Shown piece by piece: positions 32,868-40,238 of a stretch of DNA of 40,238 bases. A program made the position numbers and the translations under genes. The DNA is taken from assembly GCA_002411345.1 (NCBI GenBank), contig DHSL01000016.1:1-40238 (forward strand). The letters are read 5' to 3'. Each line of letters opens with the position of its first letter. Position 1 is the first letter of the stretch. The notes beneath the pieces were generated by a model. That model saw nothing but the letters and a program-made list of their open reading frames with translations. It did no database searches and was not told the origin of the DNA. Source of the DNA: Bacteroidales bacterium UBA5287 (lineage in GTDB: Bacteria; Bacteroidota; Bacteroidia; Bacteroidales; Dysgonomonadaceae).

Positions 32868-34781
32868 ATGACAGATCAGATTAAGCACGAATGCGGGGTC
32901 GCAATGATCCGCTTATTAAAACCCCTCGATTATTATTATAAGAAATATGAATCATGGAGATATGGACTGGACAAGTTATATCTGCTGATGGAGAAACAAC
33001 ACAATCGGGGACAAGAAGGAGCAGGATTGGCTGCAGTAAAGCTGGAAGCAGCTCAAGGTAAAGAGTTCATTTTCAGAGAAAGAGCATTAGGGTCTAACGC
33101 AATCACTAAAATCTTTACTGAAGTGAATGCAAAAATCAGAGAGTTCTCTAACGAGGAATTGGACGATGTTAATTTCGTTAAAGAGAATGTGCCTTATGGT
33201 GCTGAATTATATTTAGGACATTTGCGTTACAGCACCACAGGCAAAAGTGGTGAGCAATATGTTCATCCTTTCTTGAGGAGAAACAACTGGGCATCACGAA
33301 GTTTGGCCATGGCGGGAAACTTTAACATGACAAACGTTGATGAAATGTTTAATCAACTGGTCTCTGAAGGACAACATCCGCGGGACTACGCTGATACATT
33401 TATTATTCTTGAGTCTCTGGGTCATTATCTCGACAGGGAGGTTCAATATCAATATGATCACATCGATAAAGAAGGAAAATCCGGAAATGAAATAAGTGCA
33501 CTGGTCGAAAAAAATCTGGATATTCCTTTTCTGTTGAAAAGAGCAAGCAAAATATGGGATGGTGGGTACACTATTTGTGGCCTAATTGGATGCGGAGACG
33601 CATTTGTAATGCGCGACCCTTGGGGTATTCGACCGGCTTTTTATTATCATGACGATGAAATAGTAGTGGTCGCTTCTGAAAGACCGGTAATCCAAACGGC
33701 TTTTAACTTAAAAAAGGATGATATTCACGAAATCGGACCGGGACAGGCGTTGATAGTAAAGAAAGACGGACGATTCAGCATTGATCAAATCATAGCTCCT
33801 AAAGAAAAAATAACGCCTTGCTCTTTTGAAAGAATCTATTTCTCAAGAGGATCGGACTTTGATATTTATAGAGAACGTAAAAAACTTGGTGAACAATTGG
33901 TGCCTAAAATTGTAAAGGCTATCGATGATGATATGGACAATACGGTCTTCTCGTTTATACCTAACACGGCAGAAGTTGCTTATATGGGAATGCTTGAGGG
34001 ACTGGAATCGCACTTCAATAAAGAGAAATCAAAGTATATTATTGAAAATGCTGGTCGAATTTCGCAACAAGAAATTGAGACTTTACTCAAAAAACGGGTG
34101 CGCTCAGAAAAAGTGGCAATCAAAGATATCAAACTGCGTACTTTTATCGCGGAAGGTAATACCAGAAACGATTTAGCAGCTCACGTATATGATGTTACAT
34201 ACGGATCATTAAGACGGGGAATAGATAACTTGGTGATTATAGACGATAGTATCGTAAGGGGAACGACTCTTAAACAGAGTATTATCAAAATTCTTGATAG
34301 ACTTGATCCAAAAAAAATAGTGATTGTTTCTTCTTCTCCGCAGATCAGATACCCGGATTGCTATGGCATAGATATGTCGAAAATGAGCGAATTTATCGCT
34401 TTTAGAGCGGCAATAGAATTGCTCAAAGAAAGAAACATGGAACATGTGATTGATGATGTGTACAATAAATCTTTGGCACAAAGCAAAAAGAATAAGGAGG
34501 AAATAGTGAATTATGTGAAAGAAATTTATGCTCCTTTTACAGATGATGAGATATCTGACAAGATGACTGAAATGCTCACGGATGATACTATAAAGGCTAA
34601 AGTGAAAATCGTTTTCCAAACTATAGAGGATCTGCATGTGGCTTGCCCAAATAATGCGGGCGACTGGTATTTCTCGGGCGACTACCCCACTCCTGGAGGT
34701 AACCGCATGGTTAACAATGCCTTCATTAAATATATCCAGGGAAAAGAGAATCATTCTTATCAGTTAAAACTAAATTTTTAA
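32868..34781 (+). CDS. Long-form amidophosphoribosyltransferase-like protein
   Basis: A 637-residue PurF-family protein; ordinary PurF has about 450-510 residues. It would transfer the glutamine amide to PRPP. The N-terminal Ntn glutaminase domain has the nucleophile C9 behind a short propeptide (MTDQIKHE, then CGV). Further motifs are QHNRGQEGAGLA, LGHLRYSTTGKSG, MAGNFNMTN and MRDPWGIRPAFYY. The phosphoribosyltransferase domain has the PRPP loop VIIDDSIVRGTT (D459, D460). The extra length lies partly between C9 and RGQEG and mostly in the C-terminal 120 residues. The usual PDSG signature region reads PNTAEVAYMGM. I left the symbol blank because Bacteroidales can also carry an ordinary PurF. 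Its stop overlaps the phoH start (TAATG). Confidence 0.85.
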   Translation: MTDQIKHECGVAMIRLLKPLDYYYKKYESWRYGLDKLYLLMEKQHNRGQEGAGLAAVKLEAAQGKEFIFRERALGSNAITKIFTEVNAKIREFSNEELDDVNFVKENVPYGAELYLGHLRYSTTGKSGEQYVHPFLRRNNWASRSLAMAGNFNMTNVDEMFNQLVSEGQHPRDYADTFIILESLGHYLDREVQYQYDHIDKEGKSGNEISALVEKNLDIPFLLKRASKIWDGGYTICGLIGCGDAFVMRDPWGIRPAFYYHDDEIVVVASERPVIQTAFNLKKDDIHEIGPGQALIVKKDGRFSIDQIIAPKEKITPCSFERIYFSRGSDFDIYRERKKLGEQLVPKIVKAIDDDMDNTVFSFIPNTAEVAYMGMLEGLESHFNKEKSKYIIENAGRISQQEIETLLKKRVRSEKVAIKDIKLRTFIAEGNTRNDLAAHVYDVTYGSLRRGIDNLVIIDDSIVRGTTLKQSIIKILDRLDPKKIVIVSSSPQIRYPDCYGIDMSKMSEFIAFRAAIELLKERNMEHVIDDVYNKSLAQSKKNKEEIVNYVKEIYAPFTDDEISDKMTEMLTDDTIKAKVKIVFQTIEDLHVACPNNAGDWYFSGDYPTPGGNRMVNNAFIKYIQGKENHSYQLKLNF

Positions 34782-35755
34782 TGATTGAACGTATAATAAT
34801 TTTTGAAGGTATTGATCCTGTAATTTTCTTTGGAATCAACAATAATAACATTCAACTGTTAAAAACATTGTTCCCAAAATTACGCATTGTTGCTCGGGGA
34901 AATGTTATTAAAGTGGTCGGAGAAGAGGATGAACTGAAGTCTTTTGAGGAAAATATTCGTGAGTTGGAGAAGTTTAGCATCGAAATGAATGTGCTGAAAG
35001 AGGAGGATATACTGGATATTGTAAAAGGAAAAACTCCGCATATCTCTAATCTGGATAATCTGATTATTCATGGCATGAACGGACGACCAATTATTGCGCG
35101 TACAGCTAATCAGATGAAACTGGTGGAGACATTTGATAAAAATGATTTGGTGTTTGCAATTGGTCCTGCGGGATCGGGAAAGACTTACACAGCTATAGCC
35201 TTGGCTGTTAGAGCACTGAAAACAAAACAGGTCAGAAAAATTATACTAAGCCGACCGGCAGTCGAAGCGGGTGAAAAACTCGGATTCCTGCCTGGTGATA
35301 TGAAGGAAAAGATAGATCCTTATTTGCAGCCGCTTTATGATGCGCTGGAAGATATGCTCCCACCATTAAAACTAAAGGATTATATTGAAAATAATATTAT
35401 CCAAATTGCTCCGCTCGCTTTTATGAGGGGGCGCACGTTAAATGATGCGGTTATCATTCTCGACGAGGCGCAAAATACAACTAAACAGCAAATCAAAATG
35501 TTCCTCACAAGGTTGGGAATGAATGGCAAAATGATTGTTACTGGTGATATCACACAAATCGACTTACCTCATTCTCAGCAATCGGGCTTAATACATGCAA
35601 TGAATGTGTTGAAAAACATTAAGGGCATCGGGAAAGTTGAGTTCAATAAAAAGGATATCGTACGACATAAACTGGTTCAACATATTGTGGATGCTTATGA
35701 GAAAAGTGAAGAGAAAGAACTAAACTTCAAAGAAGAGAGAAAAGAACAGGTATAA
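34781..35755 (+). CDS. phoH: PhoH family ATPase
   Basis: A 324-residue PhoH-like protein: an N-terminal domain of about 110 residues, then a P-loop ATPase. Walker A is GPAGSGKTYTA (K134, T135) and Walker B is VIILDEAQNTT (D228, E229). The RPAVEAGEKLGFLPGDMKEK and QIDLPHSQQSGL motifs are family marks. PhoH-like proteins are linked to RNA processing and phosphate or stress responses, with no settled biochemical role. It is coupled to the PurF-like gene by a TAATG overlap and is followed 12 nt later by purC, a grouping that seems common in Bacteroidales. Confidence 0.95.
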   Translation: MIERIIIFEGIDPVIFFGINNNNIQLLKTLFPKLRIVARGNVIKVVGEEDELKSFEENIRELEKFSIEMNVLKEEDILDIVKGKTPHISNLDNLIIHGMNGRPIIARTANQMKLVETFDKNDLVFAIGPAGSGKTYTAIALAVRALKTKQVRKIILSRPAVEAGEKLGFLPGDMKEKIDPYLQPLYDALEDMLPPLKLKDYIENNIIQIAPLAFMRGRTLNDAVIILDEAQNTTKQQIKMFLTRLGMNGKMIVTGDITQIDLPHSQQSGLIHAMNVLKNIKGIGKVEFNKKDIVRHKLVQHIVDAYEKSEEKELNFKEERKEQV

Positions 35756-35767
35756 ATATAATAAATT

Positions 35768-36715
35768 ATGAACAATTCATTAGTAAAAACTAATTATCAA
35801 TTTCCGGGACAGACTAATGTTTATCACGGAAAAGTGCGCGATGTTTATAGCATTGGTGACGAAACACTGGTAATGATTGCTACAGATCGTATTTCTGCTT
35901 TTGATGTGATCTTGCCCGAAGGTATTCCTTATAAAGGACAAGTGTTGAATCAAATCGCTTCGAAATTCTTGGATGCTACAGCAGATATAGTTCCTAATTG
36001 GAAAACAGCTTCACCTGATCCTATGGTCACTGTCGGAAAAAAGTGTGACCCTTTTAAAGTGGAAATGGTGATTCGTGGGTATATCACAGGAAGCGCATGG
36101 CGTGAATATAAAAGTGGTGCTCGCACTTTGTGTGGATTGCCTTTACCTGAAGGAATGAGAGAAAATCAGAAATTCGACTCGCCTCTAATTACTCCTACTA
36201 CTAAAGCGGACGAAGGGCATGATGAAAATATATCTAAAGAGGAAATAATTGCTCAGGGACTGGTTAGTAAAGAGGATTACGAACAGTTGGAAAAATATAC
36301 GTATGCTCTTTTTCAACGTGGCACAGAAATGGCTGCCGAAAAGGGATTGATACTCGTGGATACAAAATATGAGTTCGGAAAAAAGGATGGTATTATTTAC
36401 TTGATTGATGAAATTCATACTCCGGATTCTTCTCGCTATTTTTATAGTGAAGGTTATAAGGAACTTTTCGAAAAGGGGGAAGAACAGAAACAACTTTCAA
36501 AGGAATTTGTTAGAAAATGGCTAATGGAAAATGGTTTCCAGGGAAAATCTGGTCAACAAGTTCCAACAATGACTGAGGATTATTGCAATAGCGTCTCTGA
36601 AAGATATATAGAATTGTACGAAACGATTACGGGTGAAAAGTTTATAAAGGCTAATGCTAACGACTTGGAAGCTCGCATCGAAAAGAATATAATAAACTAT
36701 CTTACGGGCAAATAA
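35768..36715 (+). CDS. purC: SAICAR synthetase (phosphoribosylaminoimidazole-succinocarboxamide synthase)
   Basis: A 315-residue ATP-grasp-like enzyme joining CAIR and aspartate to form SAICAR in purine synthesis. Signature regions are YHGKVRDVYSIGDETLVMIATDRISAFD (P-loop-like N-terminus), EMVIRGYITGSAWREYKSG, DSPLITPTTKADEGHDENIS, LVDTKYEFGKKDG, and LIDEIHTPDSSRY. The length corresponds to the longer PurC form (E. coli has 237 residues). It lies in the operon after the PurF-like and PhoH genes, consistent with shared purine control. Confidence 0.97.
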   Translation: MNNSLVKTNYQFPGQTNVYHGKVRDVYSIGDETLVMIATDRISAFDVILPEGIPYKGQVLNQIASKFLDATADIVPNWKTASPDPMVTVGKKCDPFKVEMVIRGYITGSAWREYKSGARTLCGLPLPEGMRENQKFDSPLITPTTKADEGHDENISKEEIIAQGLVSKEDYEQLEKYTYALFQRGTEMAAEKGLILVDTKYEFGKKDGIIYLIDEIHTPDSSRYFYSEGYKELFEKGEEQKQLSKEFVRKWLMENGFQGKSGQQVPTMTEDYCNSVSERYIELYETITGEKFIKANANDLEARIEKNIINYLTGK

Positions 36716-36738
36716 TCTATCTCACTAACAAGTAAAAA

Positions 36739-37476
36739 ATGAATTATAAAGTAGAGGATCTGCATCCTTATGATTCTGACCAATCAAAAACGGAACAGAT
36801 AGAGGTGATGTTTGATGAAATTTCACCGGTTTATGATAAAATGAACGGTATCCTTTCTCTTGGAATCGACAACTATTGGAGAAAAGAGGCTATTAATGTA
36901 CTAAAACATTATCCACATCAACATATTCTTGATGTTGCATCTGGCACTGGGGATTTTGCAATTCTGGCTGAGAAAATACTTCAACCAAAAGAGGTAATAG
37001 GAATAGACATCTCTGATGGCATGATGGATATTGGCAAAAGAAAAGTACTAAAGGCTGGTTTACAAAACAAGATATCTTTTCAACATGAAGATTGTGCGGA
37101 TTTGTCCTTTAATGATAACACTTTTGATACTGTTACAGTGGCTTTCGGTGTACGTAATTTCGAAGATATCGACAAATGCTTCTCTGAAGTTGTACGTGTA
37201 CTGAAACCGGGGGGTGTATTTCTGTTTCTGGAACTTTCTACTCCGGAACAATCACCGATGAAACAATTATATGGATGGTATTCTGAGAAAGTGATGCCGG
37301 TAATGTCAAACTTATTTGCAACTGAACAATCGGCTTATGAATATCTGCCAAAATCTGTACAAGTGTTTCCACAGGGACGTCAAATGATGTTGATTCTAAA
37401 GAAAAATGGTTTCAGAAATATTCGTCTTCGAAGATTAACACTTGGAATCTGTACTTTATATATCGCTGAAAAATAG
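36739..37476 (+). CDS. menG: Demethylmenaquinone methyltransferase (UbiE/MenG family)
   Basis: A 245-residue SAM-dependent C-methyltransferase for the last step of menaquinone synthesis, the quinone used by Bacteroidales. Family marks are FDEISPVYDKMNGILSLGID near the N-terminus, SAM motif I ILDVASGTGDFAI, GIDISDGMMDIG, and the UbiE/MenG-specific VTVAFGVRNFEDIDKC with LKPGG. No ubiquinone genes are expected, so MenG rather than UbiE is the better name. It starts 23 nt after purC. Its 3' end is repeated in the spacer before aroE. Confidence 0.95.
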   Translation: MNYKVEDLHPYDSDQSKTEQIEVMFDEISPVYDKMNGILSLGIDNYWRKEAINVLKHYPHQHILDVASGTGDFAILAEKILQPKEVIGIDISDGMMDIGKRKVLKAGLQNKISFQHEDCADLSFNDNTFDTVTVAFGVRNFEDIDKCFSEVVRVLKPGGVFLFLELSTPEQSPMKQLYGWYSEKVMPVMSNLFATEQSAYEYLPKSVQVFPQGRQMMLILKKNGFRNIRLRRLTLGICTLYIAEK

Positions 37477-37556
37477 AGAATGAATACGTACAGACGAAGC
37501 GTGGGATTGGCATGGACTTTGGGTTCACAAACTGAAAAATAGAGAATGGATACATA
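37466..37556 (+). repeat. Imperfect direct repeat at the menG-aroE junction
   Basis: CTGAAAAATAGAGAATG occurs at 37466 and again at 37532, and similarity continues with ATAC-TAC for about eight further bases. Each copy carries the same TAG stop and an ATG 3 nt after it. The 66-nt offset is 22 codons. Copy 1 opens a 20-codon frame (37480-37542, starting MNTYRRSVGLAW) that ends at copy 2's TAG. This looks like a diverged partial duplication of the menG end and aroE start rather than a gene. Confidence 0.7.
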
Positions 37557-38298
37557 CGGACTTATTGGATTCCCTTTAACACACTCTTTTTCTACTAAAT
37601 ACTTTGCCGAAAAATTTATTCGTGAAAATATAGATGCGGAGTACTTGAATTTCGAGATTGAAGATATTCTCGAAATTCGACATGTGTTATTGTTTAATCA
37701 GCATTTAAAAGGATTGAACGTGACAATTCCATATAAGGAAAAAGTTATTCCTTTTCTAAACAATATCTCGGATGAGGCAAAAGCAATTGGTGCAGTTAAT
37801 GTGATAAAAGTAGATCGTAAACATAACGATATGTATTATTATAATCTTACAGGTTATAATACTGATTATATTGGATTTAAAGAGTCTATTTATCCACTTG
37901 TTAATTTTCAACGACAAAAGAAAGCTTTGATATTAGGAACGGGTGGTGCTTCAAAAGCTGTGAACCAGGTTCTTAAAGATTTAAATATCGAAACGCTGTT
38001 TGTGTCCAGAACTCCCCGCGATGGGGTGATAACTTATAAGGAATTGACTGAAGAGATTTTAAATGAGCATTTGATTATTGTAAATGCATCACCAATAGGA
38101 ACCTTCCCTAAATCAGATACTTGTCCGGATATACCTTATACACTTCTGACACCAAATCATTTATTATTTGATTTAGTGTATAATCCTGCAGAAACACTCT
38201 TTTTGAAAAAAGGCAAAGAAAAAGGCGCTACAGTTAAAAATGGCGCCGAAATGCTTCATTTACAAGCGGAAGCTGCCTGGAGAATATGGAATACTTAA
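37546..38298 (+). CDS. aroE: Shikimate dehydrogenase
   Basis: A 250-residue NADP-dependent enzyme reducing 3-dehydroshikimate to shikimate. Substrate-binding motifs are YGLIGFPLTHSFSTKYF at the N-terminus and LNVTIPYKEKVIPFL with the catalytic lysine. NTDYIGF follows, then the nucleotide-binding loop LILGTGGASKAVNQVL. The C-terminal KNGAEMLHLQAEAAWRIW is typical. It is slightly short but full-length (E. coli AroE has 272 residues). The start MDTYGLIGFPL is fixed by the family N-terminus; the upstream ATG at 37480 belongs to a 20-codon frame that stops before it. Confidence 0.96.
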   Translation: MDTYGLIGFPLTHSFSTKYFAEKFIRENIDAEYLNFEIEDILEIRHVLLFNQHLKGLNVTIPYKEKVIPFLNNISDEAKAIGAVNVIKVDRKHNDMYYYNLTGYNTDYIGFKESIYPLVNFQRQKKALILGTGGASKAVNQVLKDLNIETLFVSRTPRDGVITYKELTEEILNEHLIIVNASPIGTFPKSDTCPDIPYTLLTPNHLLFDLVYNPAETLFLKKGKEKGATVKNGAEMLHLQAEAAWRIWNT

Positions 38299-38308
38299 TA
38301 GAAACAAT

Positions 38309-39469
38309 ATGAAACTTGAGTTACAAAGAAGAATTAATAAGGTTAAGGAAACAATTGCGTCAACAAATACTGATGCTTGTATTATAACAACATCGGTTAA
38401 TCAATATTACTTGTGTGGTTATATATTTGATGGGTATTTATTAATTCTTCCGGATAATGATCCTATACTTTTTGTCAAAAAACCGAGTAATCTAACAGGG
38501 GATGGAATTGAAAACATCCGCAAACCGGAACAGATATGTGACTTTTTCAATAAATATAACTTATCTAAAATAAATCGTATTCTGATTGAATCAGATGTCA
38601 TGCCATATTCTTCAACAATCAGGTTACAAGAGGCTTTGGGTAATCCGGAATTAATAAATGTTTCGCAAACAATGCGTGCAATCAGAAGTATCAAATCGGA
38701 ATTTGAACTTCAACAAATTCGCGAAAATGCTCAAATCCATTCGAAAGTTTATGAACAAATTCCAAATATCTACCATAAAGGAATGACAGATATTGCATTC
38801 CAAATAGAATTGGAACATTTGATGAGATTGAACGGTTCACTTGGTATTTTTCGCTCATTTGGTGAGAAAATGGATATTTATATGGGCAGCATTCTTTCAG
38901 GTAATAATGCACAAGCAGCTTCACCATATGATTATGCTTTAGGGGGCAACGGATTAAATCCGATTCTCCCTCTTGGTGCAAATGGTGCTATCTTAAAAGA
39001 TGGAACTACTTTGATGGTTGATATGGCTGGAAATTATCGCCCATGGATGGATGACATGACTCGTACTTTTGCAATAGGAGACTCTGTTCCTGAAATCGCT
39101 TACAAAGCACATCAGGTCTCAATAGACATTCACCAACAAATTGCTAAATCATCAAAAGAAGGAACTGCTTGTACAGATCTTTACAACCTTGCTATTAATA
39201 TTGTTAAAGACAACAATCTTGAACCGTATTTTATGGGAACAATTCAACAAGCTAAATTTATTGGCCATGGAGTTGGTTTAGAAATTAACGAACCTCCGGT
39301 TCTTTCTCTAAAGTCACCAGATATTTTAAAAGAAGGTATGGCCATCGCAGTGGAACCAAAATTTGTTTTACCTGGTATAGGTGCTGTTGGAATAGAAAAC
39401 ACCTACTTTGTTCATAATCAAAGTATCGAAAAAGTAACACTTTGTGAAGAGTCAATGTTAACATTATAA
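38309..39469 (+). CDS. M24 family metallopeptidase (Xaa-Pro aminopeptidase-like)
   Basis: A 386-residue pita-bread-fold peptidase with an N-terminal creatinase-like domain (about 1-140). The catalytic domain carries the full dinuclear metal set: D238 (MVDMAGNY), D249 (DDMTRTF), H320 (GHGVGLEINEPP), E349 (AVEPKFVLPG) and E363 (GIENTYFV). These support an active aminopeptidase P or prolidase-type enzyme on proline-containing peptides. No signal peptide is seen, so it is cytosolic. The start at 38309, 10 nt after aroE, is preferred over an ATG inside aroE. It is the last gene of the operon; a hairpin overlaps its stop. Confidence 0.92.
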   Translation: MKLELQRRINKVKETIASTNTDACIITTSVNQYYLCGYIFDGYLLILPDNDPILFVKKPSNLTGDGIENIRKPEQICDFFNKYNLSKINRILIESDVMPYSSTIRLQEALGNPELINVSQTMRAIRSIKSEFELQQIRENAQIHSKVYEQIPNIYHKGMTDIAFQIELEHLMRLNGSLGIFRSFGEKMDIYMGSILSGNNAQAASPYDYALGGNGLNPILPLGANGAILKDGTTLMVDMAGNYRPWMDDMTRTFAIGDSVPEIAYKAHQVSIDIHQQIAKSSKEGTACTDLYNLAINIVKDNNLEPYFMGTIQQAKFIGHGVGLEINEPPVLSLKSPDILKEGMAIAVEPKFVLPGIGAVGIENTYFVHNQSIEKVTLCEESMLTL

Positions 39470-39480
39470 CATTGACTTTA
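39451..39480 (+). terminator. Hairpin overlapping the M24 peptidase stop
   Basis: A perfect 10-bp inverted repeat (GTCAATGTTA with TAACATTGAC) and a 6-nt loop. The stop TAA forms part of the right arm, and a short TTTA follows. It is a plausible operon terminator, though the T-tract is weak. Confidence 0.5.
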
Positions 39481-39615
39481 CACAACACAAATATCTCACT
39501 TTACTATTGATTATATACAACACACATATCACACTTTTCAATTAATTTTATAAAACGCAGATATCAGACTTTTCAACTGAATATATAAAACACAGATTCC
39601 TACTTTTATTATTTT
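39478..39615. repeat. Four degenerate tandem copies of a roughly 35-bp unit
   Basis: Copies begin near 39478, 39511, 39546 and 39582. They share the pattern TATA(A/C)AACACAGATATC followed by ACTTTTCAATTGA, with substitutions and small indels. The middle two copies are the most alike. Confidence 0.6.
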
Positions 39616-40238
39616 TCACAACATTGAGATCTCTATTTACTACATTCATAAAATTTAATATACAGAATCTATATCATTTGCGTTCATAAACGATAAGTAA
39701 TATTCTTAAAATCATTAATTGATACGATCCTAAAATCATTGATTGAAGCATTCTTAAAATTATAGAACATAGATCAACTGTAAGTCTTTTCGTGCAAAAC
39801 CATTTGAATTTATAGCTTAACACTTAATTATTGCGTAAAGCTTTTCGATATAATTAAAGCAACTTCAAAATCCAAACTATCTCAGAGACTTCTCAGACAT
39901 TCTCTGAACGCTAAAAAGACAAACTTCGGACAACGTAAACCTTCATTAAAAAGCTACAGATACCCATATTAAAAAACAACAGATACCAATTAATTAAAAC
40001 TAAACAGTCTAATTTCAGACAATTTAAAACCGTGACAAACTCAGAAACTTAATTGTTTCACAGATACCCAAAACATAAAAGATGTTATTTCGTAATCCAT
40101 ATAAAAAACACCCAATAAGGCAGTAAGTATATAATTTGTATGAATTAAAGTATTTCGGGTTCGGTAAAAAGTATCACTTGAAGTAATCTTACCTAGGATA
40201 GCGGTTTTGTATATACACAAAAAAAAGAAGCCTTCAGG
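39616..40238. other. AT-rich region without genes, with further decayed short repeats
   Basis: No coding frame, tRNA or good TAnnTTTG box is visible. Three roughly 24-nt copies of ATTCTTAAAATCATTGATTGA-like sequence lie at 39702-39768. CAGATACC recurs at least three times between 39950 and 40075. The final bases read AAAAAAAAGAAGCCTTCAGG and may be one arm of a terminator cut by the window end. Confidence 0.5.

Noticed and set aside
34209..34754. 181-codon open frame antisense to the PurF-like gene
   Set aside because: It is fully antisense to a conserved catalytic coding region, and its translation looks like a mirror of the real codons with no recognisable domain.
37480..37542. 20-codon peptide between menG and aroE as a gene
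   Set aside because: It arises from the duplicated junction, has no recognisable features, and is listed only as part of the repeat.
39478..39768. CRISPR or attachment-site array at the right end
   Set aside because: Copies are diverged along their full length with no constant repeat and variable spacer pattern, and no integrase or tRNA is nearby.

Overview
The window looks like chromosomal DNA of an AT-rich Bacteroidales bacterium. The evidence is a SusC/SusD outer-membrane pair, a Bacteroides-type serine palmitoyltransferase, a DUF4494 protein, the long Bacteroidetes form of PurF, and repeated TAnnTTTG promoter -7 boxes with no obvious Shine-Dalgarno dependence. I cannot fix the family or genus. 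I see no rRNA, tRNA, CRISPR array, insertion sequence or prophage.

Region 1 (88-12555, + strand) is a sialoglycan / sialic acid utilisation cluster. It holds a TonB-dependent SusC receptor and its SusD lipoprotein, then a strong hairpin. After that come a GH20 beta-hexosaminidase, a two-domain sialate O-acetylesterase (NanS type), a kelch-type N-acetylneuraminate epimerase (NanM), an MFS transporter (NanT type) and N-acetylneuraminate lyase (NanA). The last five genes are packed with overlaps or gaps of at most 28 nt. The predicted flow is de-O-acetylation and trimming outside or in the periplasm, anomer conversion, inner-membrane uptake, and cleavage to ManNAc plus pyruvate. No sialidase and no ManNAc-handling enzyme (NanE, NanK) lies in the window.

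Region 2 (12642-22110, mostly - strand) is housekeeping and stress: dnaJ-grpE, an HD-domain protein, oxyR, a coupled DUF4494-yggS pair, a divergent DUF554 membrane protein, an overlapping pair for murein peptide processing (NlpC/P60 endopeptidase plus L-Ala-D/L-Glu epimerase), and guaB.

Region 3 (22329-32431) holds a 2-Cys peroxiredoxin, serine palmitoyltransferase, a ferritin with an intact ferroxidase centre, an RlmD-type rRNA methyltransferase, an exported PHP-domain phosphoesterase, an exported GH2 beta-galactosidase-like enzyme, and a class I [4Fe-4S] fumarase. OxyR, peroxiredoxin, ferritin and the oxidant-sensitive fumarase give an oxidative-stress and iron flavour, but they are separate transcription units.

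Region 4 (32432-32867) is intergenic. It carries a perfect 12-bp inverted repeat over the fumarase promoter and about eleven tandem copies of an 11-bp GC-richer repeat. Region 5 (32868-39469, + strand) is one probable operon: long PurF-like protein, PhoH, PurC, MenG/UbiE, AroE and an M24 aminopeptidase. Region 6 (39470-40238) is about 770 nt of AT-rich DNA with no gene and with decayed direct repeats.

No wholly new system is evident. The least explained structures are the 11-bp array, the fumarase palindrome, the decayed repeats at the right end, and a small diverged duplication at the menG-aroE junction.
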